Positions 18,280 through 25,752 of a DNA stretch of 64,000 bases are shown piece by piece; the stretch's first letter is position 1, and every line of letters starts with the position of its first letter. The notes below the pieces were generated by a model. It worked only from the letters and a program-made list of their open reading frames with translations, was not told the origin of the DNA and made no database searches. Origin of the DNA: Saprospira sp. CCB-QB6 (GTDB lineage: Bacteria; Bacteroidota; Bacteroidia; Chitinophagales; Saprospiraceae); contig NZ_CP116808.1 in the NCBI RefSeq assembly GCF_028464065.1, positions 2,311,501-2,375,500 of the forward strand, read 5' to 3'. A program made the translations under genes and the position numbers.

Positions 18280-19761
18280 TTAAGCCGTTTTCTTTTTGGG
18301 TAAAATACTTTTAATCTTGCTCCAAATGGCCGAAAAACTAATCAGCTGAGCATCTCGTAAAGCAGCTCTAGAAAGCAAAATAGCTAGCGGAAGAAGGACC
18401 AAAATAGGCAGCCAAGAGCCTGCCCAACAAGGCCAAACCAGCTTTTTAGCTAAGCGCTCTCCAGTTAAGTGAAGAACAAAAAAGGTCATAAAAAAGACAA
18501 AAGCTACAAAAATAGGCCAGCCAAATCCCCCTTTCTTAATAATGGCCCCCATGGGCGCCCCCACAAAAAGGAAAAGCACACAGGCCAGGGCAAAGATGAT
18601 TTTTTTGTGCAGTTCGTTTTCGTGTTCAGCTACATCTTCTTCATAGTGAGGCAGGCCACGATTGACATTTTGCGCTTGCGATTTAATATTTCGGGCAAAG
18701 CTTTGGGCTCGCTGATAAACAGCATGTCGGTCCAATTTTTTATTCTGCTCTACAATGCTTTTCCAGTTTTTAGCTCCTGCTAGGGGCTTTACTTGGGCCA
18801 AGTTGGCAAAGGGAATATATTGTTTATCGGGTCGATTGGGCAGGCTATCCACTTTGAGTCCTCCCATTTTCCGGAAGTAGAAGAAATTATCGCTATTGCG
18901 TTGAAGTTCTTGGATACGGCGCGCTCTTTTATTCAAAATCGAATCAATTCCATTGAGCAATTGCTTACTATTGAGTAGGGAGTAATGATTCTTAAACAGG
19001 TCCTTATCCGTTTCAGAAAAGTCAAATTCAGAGAGGTCAAAAACAGAGCGGTAGGTCTTGAAATTCATCCGCATAAAGGGATAGAAGCTTGTTTTTTTAT
19101 CTAGGCCCTGTTGCATTTCTTCAAAGCGTTTGCCGTCTTCTAGCTCCAAAAGGAGGTAGCGTTTATCTTTAGAGAGGCTGAGTTGGCCAAAGTTAGCGTT
19201 AGTTTGGCTGCTATTGCCTCTTTGCTCGCTATGGTCGTAGATGCGCATATTTTCGAGCTGGTTGCCCTCTTTTCCACCGATATAAATGGTCATATTCCGA
19301 AAATCATTATTGAATTGGCCCACTTGCAAATCTAGGGCAGGTCGTTGTTTTCGGATATCGTACAGCCGAGTCTTAAATTGTAGGGCTGTAACGGGAATAA
19401 TTACATTGGAGAAAAAGTAGGAGGCGCCTCCTAGCAGCAGGACAAAGAAAAAGAGTGGCCGAAGAATGCGAATAAGCGAGATCCCCGCCGATTTCATGCT
19501 AGCCAGCTCATAGTGTTCTGAAAGGTTGCCCAGCGTCATGACCGAGGCAATCACCACCCCAAAAACAAGGGCTTGGGGGACCATAGCCAGGGCTTGGTAA
19601 AAAAGCAATTCGAGAATAATATGCACCTCTAGTCCCTTACCCACAATATCATCTACATACTTCCAGAGGAACTGCATATTGAAGATAAAGACCGCCACCA
19701 AAAACCAGATGATTAGAGGGGGAAGAAAGCTAATGACTAAGAGTTTATCGAGTTTTTTCAC
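18280..19761 (-). CDS. LptF/LptG-family permease (YjgP/YjgQ)
   Basis: 493 residues. N-terminal membrane segments at about 10-35, 50-75 and 100-125, a long periplasmic jellyroll-like region (about 130-385), then three C-terminal segments. HELHKKIIFALACVLFLFVGAPMGA is the conserved coupling helix and fifth segment of the family. It should form the membrane part of the LPS exporter that moves LPS from the inner membrane toward the outer membrane. Start is a GTG; no in-frame ATG suits the first membrane helix. A TAACTTTG box lies only 6 bp upstream (see the regulatory entry). Confidence 0.88.
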   Translation of the reverse strand: MKKLDKLLVISFLPPLIIWFLVAVFIFNMQFLWKYVDDIVGKGLEVHIILELLFYQALAMVPQALVFGVVIASVMTLGNLSEHYELASMKSAGISLIRILRPLFFFVLLLGGASYFFSNVIIPVTALQFKTRLYDIRKQRPALDLQVGQFNNDFRNMTIYIGGKEGNQLENMRIYDHSEQRGNSSQTNANFGQLSLSKDKRYLLLELEDGKRFEEMQQGLDKKTSFYPFMRMNFKTYRSVFDLSEFDFSETDKDLFKNHYSLLNSKQLLNGIDSILNKRARRIQELQRNSDNFFYFRKMGGLKVDSLPNRPDKQYIPFANLAQVKPLAGAKNWKSIVEQNKKLDRHAVYQRAQSFARNIKSQAQNVNRGLPHYEEDVAEHENELHKKIIFALACVLFLFVGAPMGAIIKKGGFGWPIFVAFVFFMTFFVLHLTGERLAKKLVWPCWAGSWLPILVLLPLAILLSRAALRDAQLISFSAIWSKIKSILPKKKTA

Positions 19762-19766
19762 AGTAG

Positions 19767-19774
19767 CAAAGTTA
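19767..19774 (-). promoter_or_regulatory. TAACTTTG box just before the GTG start
   Basis: A perfect TAnnTTTG match on the minus strand, but only 6 bp before the start codon. If real, transcription would begin at or very near the GTG (leaderless). No -33 TTG at the right distance. Confidence 0.3.
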
Positions 19775-19810
19775 AACGGCAGACGAAAACTAATCCTCTT
19801 TTTGCGTTCT

Positions 19811-19950
19811 ACAGGCCCGAAGGGCCGCAGGCTGAGGGATGGACAGCAGTGGCCGCAGGCCAGACCGAGGCGGCTTTGCCGCCGCAGGGCCGAGCAGACC
19901 TGCGAGCCCCAAAGCGTAGCGCCGCAAGGCGAAGCCGCAGCAGAGGCCCC
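19811..19950 (-). repeat. GC-rich palindromic element, copy 9 (subtype I)
   Basis: Sense to yidC and downstream of its terminator. Arm GGGGCCTCTGCTGCGG-CTTCGCCTTGCGGCGCTACG; stems GGCGGCAAAGCCGCC and GGCCTGCGGCC; tail of the CCATCCCTCAGCC kind, then GGCCCTTCGGGCC. Confidence 0.87.
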
Positions 19951-20005
19951 AAAAGATACAGCAGTTAAGGTATCTAACTAGACGAAAAAGAGGAGGGAAA
20001 GGGAC

Positions 20006-20036
20006 AAAAAAAGCCCCTGAAAAAGGATTCAGGGGC
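20006..20036 (-). terminator. Intrinsic terminator of yidC
   Basis: Stem GCCCCTGAA / TTCAGGGGC with six-nt loop, then seven T on the minus strand, 10 bp after the yidC stop. Confidence 0.9.
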
Positions 20037-20045
20037 AAAAATAAT

Positions 20046-22049
20046 TTATTTATTCTTTTTATTCTTCTTTTGCTCTTCGAGCATTTTGCGTTGTTGCTCC
20101 ATCATGTCTTGGTAGCGTGCTTGCCAGCCTGATTTCTTTTTGGGGTTAGCTTCGCGGTCTTGGCGTTGCTGTTCCATTTCGGCGGCTAGTTTATCTTTAT
20201 CTAGAAGGACAGATTTCACTAAGAAAGTTTGGCCAATGTTAAAGAGGTTAGAGAAGAGCATGTAGCAAGTAAGTCCCGCCGCCCAGCTATTTAGGGCAAA
20301 GAAGAAGATGACAGGGAAGGCATACTGCATATACTTCATCATTTTGGCGTTGGGGTTGTCTGCCATCATATCCATCTGTTGACGGCTATTGTAGGTCAAG
20401 TAGGCAAACATTGAAATACACCAAAGGAGAGTAAACAAACTCACATGATCGCCATAAAAATCATAGACAACGGGCACATAGCCAAAGTCTAAAATCGAGT
20501 CATAGCTAACGAGGTCATCGGCCCAAAGGAAGCTCTTCTGGCGGAACTCAATAGAGGCTGGGAAGAAGCGGTAAAGGGCAATCCAGATAGGCATAGTGAG
20601 GACCATCGGTAAACATCCGCCCAAGGGGCTCACGCCATATTGTTGGTAGATTTTCATCTGCTCCATCTGCATACCTTGCGCATCATCCTTATACTTCTCT
20701 TTGAGTTTGCTCAAGCGAGGGCGGAGGATACTCATTTTCACGCTAGACTTAAGCATTTTGTACTGAAGCGGAAACATTAGCCCTCTGATAAGTAGCGTCA
20801 GAATGATGATAATCAATCCGTAGCTAGGAATAAATGAGGCCAAGAAGTTAAATAGGGGGCGGATCACATGGCGGCTAATAAAGCCGAAGATGCTCCAACC
20901 AAAAGGAATAATACGCTCTAATCCTACATCAATGCTACTTAGGCCGTCATAATCGTTGGGGCCTAGATAAAGGCGCATATTATAGACGAGCTCATTGGCA
21001 TTGGCGAGGGGGAAGTTGAGGCGAGTGGTTAAGCTCTTCAAGTGGGCCGAATCATCGGGCATCATGAAGGTTTGCAATTGGCCACTTTTGGGCTTGTTAC
21101 TTCCGTCAATAATCAATGAGCTATTAAAGAACTGCTGCGCATGACTGACCCATTGGATCTCATTTTCAAGGGTTTCTTCGGCATCCGAACCACAGGTACA
21201 ATAGCTAGGGCTGCTTTCTACCTCTTTAAAGTGGATAGAAGACATACGGCGCTCGTAGCTAGGGTTTTTCTCAATCTTATTGAGGTTACTTTGCCAGCTA
21301 AAGGGGATGCTATTGGCCGTTTTGGGGATATAGCGATCGAGTCCCTGAAGGGCAAAATCATAATTGAGCAAATAGCCCGATTCGCCAATCTCGTAGCGCT
21401 GTTCAATAAATTCTTTATCGTTGGCGGCATAAGCTCTAAAGACCAAAACATTGCCTTTGGCTTCTGCCTGAAAGCAGAGATCTTGGGTTTCAATTCCGCC
21501 CTTGCTCACATTGGCCAATGGAATAAAATAGCTAAAGCGATCTTTGGCATTATTGAGTAGGTGTAGGGCTTTTTTATCGCGGCTATCAGCCGTTTCATGG
21601 TCATAGCCCTTAAACTCCTTGAGCTCTACATCTACAATGCGTCCCCCTTTGGTATTGAACGTAACTTTGATCTTGTCATTTTCAAGGGTTTGCAATTCGC
21701 CTTGGCAGCTAGCCGAAGCAGCAAAGGGACCAAAAAGCTCTTTTTCTAAAGAACTAGCTTGAGGGGCAACGGGCAATTGCGCAATTAAGCTGTCTTTCTC
21801 TGTTTGGCTCAGACTACTATCGGCCAAAATTTCATCCTTTTTGCTACTGGCCTGCTCCTTGGCAGCTTGCATCGCCTGAGCTTGTACCAATTGTAGACTG
21901 TCAGCCATAGCCGTGCTATCATCCAATCGCTTCTTCTCTTTTGCAGCCGCTTCTATTTCGGCTTGAGAGGGGCTGTTTACCCAAACGTAACCCATCCAAA
22001 GTAGAAAGAGCAGTGCAAAACCAATGACTGTACTCCTAGAATTTCCCAT
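20046..22049 (-). CDS. yidC: Membrane protein insertase YidC
   Basis: 667 residues. First membrane helix at 8-25, a large periplasmic beta-sandwich domain at about 100-390, and the conserved Oxa1/60-kDa insertase domain with five helices from about 400 (YGLIIIILTLLIRGLMFPLQ, SPLGGCLPMVLTMPIWIALY). The positively charged hairpin MSILRPRLSKLKEKY and Lys-rich C-terminus are as expected for ribosome contact. It inserts membrane proteins together with or apart from SecYEG. The N-terminal linker (about 30-95) is unusually charged, rich in Ala, Lys, Glu and Ser. Confidence 0.96.
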   Translation of the reverse strand: MGNSRSTVIGFALLFLLWMGYVWVNSPSQAEIEAAAKEKKRLDDSTAMADSLQLVQAQAMQAAKEQASSKKDEILADSSLSQTEKDSLIAQLPVAPQASSLEKELFGPFAASASCQGELQTLENDKIKVTFNTKGGRIVDVELKEFKGYDHETADSRDKKALHLLNNAKDRFSYFIPLANVSKGGIETQDLCFQAEAKGNVLVFRAYAANDKEFIEQRYEIGESGYLLNYDFALQGLDRYIPKTANSIPFSWQSNLNKIEKNPSYERRMSSIHFKEVESSPSYCTCGSDAEETLENEIQWVSHAQQFFNSSLIIDGSNKPKSGQLQTFMMPDDSAHLKSLTTRLNFPLANANELVYNMRLYLGPNDYDGLSSIDVGLERIIPFGWSIFGFISRHVIRPLFNFLASFIPSYGLIIIILTLLIRGLMFPLQYKMLKSSVKMSILRPRLSKLKEKYKDDAQGMQMEQMKIYQQYGVSPLGGCLPMVLTMPIWIALYRFFPASIEFRQKSFLWADDLVSYDSILDFGYVPVVYDFYGDHVSLFTLLWCISMFAYLTYNSRQQMDMMADNPNAKMMKYMQYAFPVIFFFALNSWAAGLTCYMLFSNLFNIGQTFLVKSVLLDKDKLAAEMEQQRQDREANPKKKSGWQARYQDMMEQQRKMLEEQKKNKKNK

Positions 22050-22120
22050 TATTTTGATTATAAGTTATTCAATTGTAGGCCAATAGGGCCTATGCGTTTT
22101 GTCAGACTGTAAATCGGCTG

Positions 22121-22128
22121 CAAAGATA
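22121..22128 (-). promoter_or_regulatory. Candidate -7 element of yidC
   Basis: TATCTTTG on the minus strand, a perfect TAnnTTTG match. Predicted start of transcription near 22114, leader about 65 nt. The -33 element is not clear. Confidence 0.5.
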
Positions 22129-22265
22129 GGCAATTCTATACTTAATTTAGGAGGCTCTCCGCTTTTTAGGAGAATCTTATTCGAGCAATTCCCCTTTTTT
22201 AGCGACGACTTAAAGATCTAGTTCTAAGCACTTAGGCCCTTTTGTTCCTTAATTAGGAAGGTTTT

Positions 22266-22496
22266 GGGGCTGCCCCTTCCGCCGGGTTGAAACCCAGCGC
22301 AAAGCGGTATCGCTTTGCGAAGCGATGCAAAATGAGGGTTAAAACCCTCATGAGTTCTTGGGCGGGTCGGGCTGTGTCGCAGCTCGCTCTCTGCTCGGCC
22401 CTGCGGCGGCAAAGCCGCCTTGGTCTGGCCTGCGGCCACTGCTGTCCATCCCTCAGCCGCGTCGCTTCGCTCCTTTGCGGCGGCTCCGCCGCCTGT
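22266..22496 (+). repeat. GC-rich palindromic element, copy 10 (subtype II with nested module)
   Basis: The GGGGCTGCCCC arm is interrupted by about 90 bp carrying three hairpins: GGGTTGAAACCC (22284-22295), GCAAAGCGGTATCGCTTTGC (22299-22318) and ATGAGGGTTAAAACCCTCAT (22332-22351). The element then continues with GGGCGGGTCGGGCTGTG, the core GCTCGGCCCTGCG, stem GGCGGCAAAGCCGCC, and tail CCATCCCTCAGCC. Copy 22 carries nearly the same insert. Confidence 0.85.
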
Positions 22497-22504
22497 CCAA
22501 CCGC

Positions 22505-22542
22505 AAAAAGGCCCAATCTACTCAGTAGATTGGGCCTTTTTT
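22505..22542 (-). terminator. Bidirectional-looking terminator
   Basis: 12-bp perfect stem GGCCCAATCTAC / GTAGATTGGGCC with a 3-nt loop and A- and T-runs on both sides. It serves the minus-strand gene ending at 22563. Confidence 0.9.
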
Positions 22543-22562
22543 CTTTATTTTAGCTAAATTGC

Positions 22563-23963
22563 TTAATCCATCAACTGAATTTTGCGATAAACCTGACGAT
22601 CGCCAATTTGCAATTGTAGGTTATAGATGCCAGCAGGATAAGCAGAAAGGTCTAAGCTTTTGGTCTGCGCTCCAGCCGTTTGGCCCAAAGACAAGAACAT
22701 CAGCTCACGGCCCAACATATCTACCAAACGAAGGCTGCTGTTAGCTTGCTCTTGGCCAGGTACCTCAAAGGCTACATTAAGTAGACCTTGGCTAGGGTTG
22801 GGATATACTTTGAAGCTCGCCAAAATGAGCTCCACTTCTTCTACAGAAGTACAGTTTTGGACCACTACATATTCTGTTGTTGTAATGGTATCATAAGTGA
22901 CCAAAGTATCACGAGTTAAATTAACAGTAAGCGTAAGGTCGCCATCTGTTAGGCTAAAGATAGTTGCCGTGGTATCCGCTCCAAAATCAACTACACCACA
23001 ATCTTGAATAGAAGGGATGCTAGGGAATACTGAATCATCTTCATCTACATCAATGGTATAACGGGTTCCAGCTACCAAAGGAATATCCCGCCCAAAACTA
23101 AAAGCTAGAGGAAGTTGGCTAGAGGGAACATTAGTTGCTCCACCTCCTGTAATGGTATCAATGCCCGATTGGCTTCCTTGTACCGTTAGGAAGATTTCAG
23201 GATCTCCAAAAGCATCGTCACAACTAGCTGCTGTGATAGTAATGCCATCCAAATAAGTGAAATATTCAGCAGTGCTCACAATGGCTTCTTGAGTAATCGC
23301 ATAAGTGCCGCTATCGGCATAAGTTACGGCAACAGGATTTTCATCTGTGCTGTTTTGTCCATTGCCAAAGTCCCAGCTATAAGTAGCCGCCTGATTAAAG
23401 TTGGGGTCTACTTGAATATTATTGCTGAACGTAACCTCTAGGGGCGCACAACCCATATTGGGCGAAAGCGTAAAACCTGCTGTAGTATCAGGATCAACCA
23501 CAAAAGTAAGGGGAATATCTGCAGGCTGAGGAGGCAAGATACCCGTTTCGGCCAATACAGAAATAACAACAGTAAAGGTATCGGCTTGTAAAGGTGTACC
23601 ACAAAGAGTTACACAACCATCGCGAGTATCAGGGCTATCCTCATCATAAACAGCGGGAAGGGGACGATCAAATAAAAAGCTCATGCCCAAAGGAAGGCCA
23701 GAAACGCCTACAATCTGAAAACCAGAAAGGTTAATTCCTGAAGGAATCGTAGGATCAAGGGCCACTAAAGGGGTAGTTGTATAAGGCAAGCGGAAGCTAA
23801 TCACTTCTTCATAATAACTGTTCTGCATGGCATTGGGGATACTGTCTAAATAGACTGTATCTGCGGGCATTTGCGGGAGGTTGATGGTGCAGTTGGGGCA
23901 TTGGGCCCAGCTGTATTGGCTACAAAGGAGTAGCAAAAGCGCAAAAAGAGAAAATTGACGCAT
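22563..23963 (-). CDS. Secreted PKD-domain protein, T9SS cargo
   Basis: 466 residues. Signal peptide 1-20 (LLLLCSQYSWAQ). Residues about 60-165 are an Ig-like/putative binding region. A PKD domain lies at about 170-245 (APLEVTFSNN...YSWDFGNGQNSTDENP). A type A sorting domain forms the last 80 residues (KVYPNPSQGLLNV, LVDMLGRE, YPAGIYNLQL). No catalytic motif recognised; likely a cell-surface or secreted binding protein. Confidence 0.82.
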   Translation of the reverse strand: MRQFSLFALLLLLCSQYSWAQCPNCTINLPQMPADTVYLDSIPNAMQNSYYEEVISFRLPYTTTPLVALDPTIPSGINLSGFQIVGVSGLPLGMSFLFDRPLPAVYDEDSPDTRDGCVTLCGTPLQADTFTVVISVLAETGILPPQPADIPLTFVVDPDTTAGFTLSPNMGCAPLEVTFSNNIQVDPNFNQAATYSWDFGNGQNSTDENPVAVTYADSGTYAITQEAIVSTAEYFTYLDGITITAASCDDAFGDPEIFLTVQGSQSGIDTITGGGATNVPSSQLPLAFSFGRDIPLVAGTRYTIDVDEDDSVFPSIPSIQDCGVVDFGADTTATIFSLTDGDLTLTVNLTRDTLVTYDTITTTEYVVVQNCTSVEEVELILASFKVYPNPSQGLLNVAFEVPGQEQANSSLRLVDMLGRELMFLSLGQTAGAQTKSLDLSAYPAGIYNLQLQIGDRQVYRKIQLMD

Positions 23964-24015
23964 AAGTATAATTGTTTAATTTGATTAGCAAAATGTATGA
24001 GCCAGGGGGGGAATC

Positions 24016-24269
24016 GGCCTAGCGATGTGCAGCAGTGGCCGTAGGCCAGACCGAGCCAGCTTTGCTGGCGCAGGGCCGAGCGAATAGCGAGCTGCGGAAC
24101 GTAGCGCCGCAAGGCGAAGCCGCAGCGGAGGCCCCAAAACAACAGCGAGCTGCGACAACAAGCCCTTTAGGGCGCAGTTCGACGACCGAAGGGAGTAAAC
24201 GTAGCGCCTGCCGCAGGCAGACAACAAGGCTACAAGCCGCAGTTCGACGACTATAAGGAGTAACGCCCC
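24016..24269 (-). repeat. GC-rich palindromic element, copy 11 (subtype I, extended)
   Basis: Core element plus a 5' extension built of GTCGTCGAACTGC and TTACTCC units, hairpin GCCCTAAAGGGC and GCAGCTCGCTGTTG. The extended part is the inverted equivalent of copy 12 at 28449-28662, with a perfect run of more than 100 bp. Stem GCCAGCAAAGCTGGC; tail ATCGCTAGGCC. Confidence 0.87.
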
Positions 24270-24324
24270 AAAAAAAAAGACTATTAAAGAAGCTAATAGG
24301 CTAGCATTCTCAAATAGTCTTTTA
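24270..24324 (-). terminator. Probable terminator of the 24351 gene
   Basis: AGACTATT / AATAGTCT arms with an internal stem region between, followed on the minus strand by nine T. The T-run leads straight into the GGGGC border of copy 11. Confidence 0.6.
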
Positions 24325-24350
24325 TGATTTATTGTAGGAACAGCGGCGGA

Positions 24351-25373
24351 TTAACGCAAGATTACTTTCTGTGTGCTAGACGCGCTGCCGTTGTTGATTT
24401 CGATCAGGTAGATACCTGCAGAAAACTGAGCAGTAGGCAATTGGAATTGCTGTTGGCCCATTTGTGCGCCTAGGTTTTGGCTGTGTAGACGTTGGCCCAA
24501 GCTGTTGTAGATATTGACTTGTAGATCCTGCTCTTCCTTAAGATCGAGGAACAATTGTACGTCGCCAGCAGCAGGATTAGGGAATACACTAAAGGCGTTG
24601 AGGCCATCGATATGTGTAGTCGCCACAGTAGAAGCCGTGCGGTAGTAGTGAACTTGAGAAGGATTCAGGCCATAGCAGATAAGTAGGTTGTCTGTAAGGT
24701 CGCCACATTCAAAACCATTTACTCTACTTGAAAAGCCATTTACAAGATCCATATAAGATACCAAGCTAGCAGCAGAAAGCTGTGCATCGGTAAAGGCATC
24801 AAAAACAGTCAATACATCAGCTAGGGTATTGACATCATTTATAGAAGTAATGCCTAGATTACTAAGTGTATCACAAAAACCTCTAGTTTCACTATAAAGA
24901 TTAAATAGACCACAACATGGACTTCCACTTCCTGCGATTATTCCATTTAAAATAGAGTCTAATAAAACACGTACTTGTCCCATATCATATCCAATAGCAA
25001 CCATCCCAAAAGTATCGCCAGGAGCAACCGTTACGCCATAGCGGCCAAGAGTTGCGGGATCTAAGATACCATCGGCATCGGCGCCAATAATAACATCTCC
25101 GCCTCCATTAGTTGTATCACAAGCGGTACGAGCGCTATCTAAAGCACAGGTTCCCTTTTTAACGATGAGGTATTCTACATTGGCAAAGCCCACAGCTTGT
25201 ACACTTAGAGGAGGCGCAGGCGTCCAAATTGTACCGCCCACCTCATAGCTATTGGTACCAGTTTGTACTTCAGGGGCTGTTTTATTATTACAAGCAGTTG
25301 TTGCTTGAGCAAAAAGTTGTTGGCCAACAAAAAGCGATAAGGCCAAGAAAAGAGTTAGTTGTAGTCCTTTCAT
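24351..25373 (-). CDS. Secreted protein with T9SS sorting domain
   Basis: 340 residues. Signal peptide 1-22. The body is cysteine-containing and rich in Asp/Thr/Asn with no family that I recognise. Residues about 262-340 are a T9SS type A sorting domain (FSVFPNPAAGDVQLFL, IYNSLGQRLHSQ, FSAGIYLIEINNG). It is divergent from the TonB receptor gene and shares the 380-bp regulatory gap with it. Confidence 0.8.
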   Translation of the reverse strand: MKGLQLTLFLALSLFVGQQLFAQATTACNNKTAPEVQTGTNSYEVGGTIWTPAPPLSVQAVGFANVEYLIVKKGTCALDSARTACDTTNGGGDVIIGADADGILDPATLGRYGVTVAPGDTFGMVAIGYDMGQVRVLLDSILNGIIAGSGSPCCGLFNLYSETRGFCDTLSNLGITSINDVNTLADVLTVFDAFTDAQLSAASLVSYMDLVNGFSSRVNGFECGDLTDNLLICYGLNPSQVHYYRTASTVATTHIDGLNAFSVFPNPAAGDVQLFLDLKEEQDLQVNIYNSLGQRLHSQNLGAQMGQQQFQLPTAQFSAGIYLIEINNGSASSTQKVILR

Positions 25374-25426
25374 TAGATGAAATTTAATAGGTTCATAATT
25401 ATGTTAGTGTCGAGCTACTAGGCGTA

Positions 25427-25434
25427 CAAAGTTA
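25427..25434 (-). promoter_or_regulatory. Candidate -7 element for the 24351-25373 gene
   Basis: TAACTTTG on the minus strand. Leader would be about 47 nt. TTTG words occur upstream but closer than the usual 19 bp. Confidence 0.45.
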
Positions 25435-25691
25435 AAGATTATCGGCAAACAAAATCTTTTTATTTAGTTTTTTTAGGCTTGTAGATAGACCAAGCTAGGG
25501 AAAATGAGGCTAAAAGGGCTGTTTGAATAGAAATAAGCAGCAGGAATGCACTATAAATTTGCTGTAGCTAGCCTTAAGTTGGCTTTTACCTATTTTTGTT
25601 TGGCAGACTAATCTATGGCCAAAATAAATAAGAGGAGATGCCCGCAATGGAAGAAAATTATACATCTACCTAGAAATTAGTTTATTTGCCT

Positions 25692-25699
25692 TAAATTTG
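25692..25699 (+). promoter_or_regulatory. Candidate -7 element for the TonB receptor
   Basis: TAAATTTG, a perfect TAnnTTTG. Transcription from about 25706 would place the TTG at 25708 at the transcript end and supports the ATG at 25753. Confidence 0.45.
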
Positions 25700-25752
25700 T
25701 CGGCATTTTGCTAAATGCAGAACATCCAAAATATACTTTAAAACTTGATGAA

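Larger units (their letters stand above)
25374..25752. other. Divergent promoter region, no gene
   Basis: AT-rich 380 bp between divergent genes. It contains one TAnnTTTG match toward each gene (25427-25434 minus, 25692-25699 plus) and no GC-rich element. No open frame of note. Confidence 0.6.
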
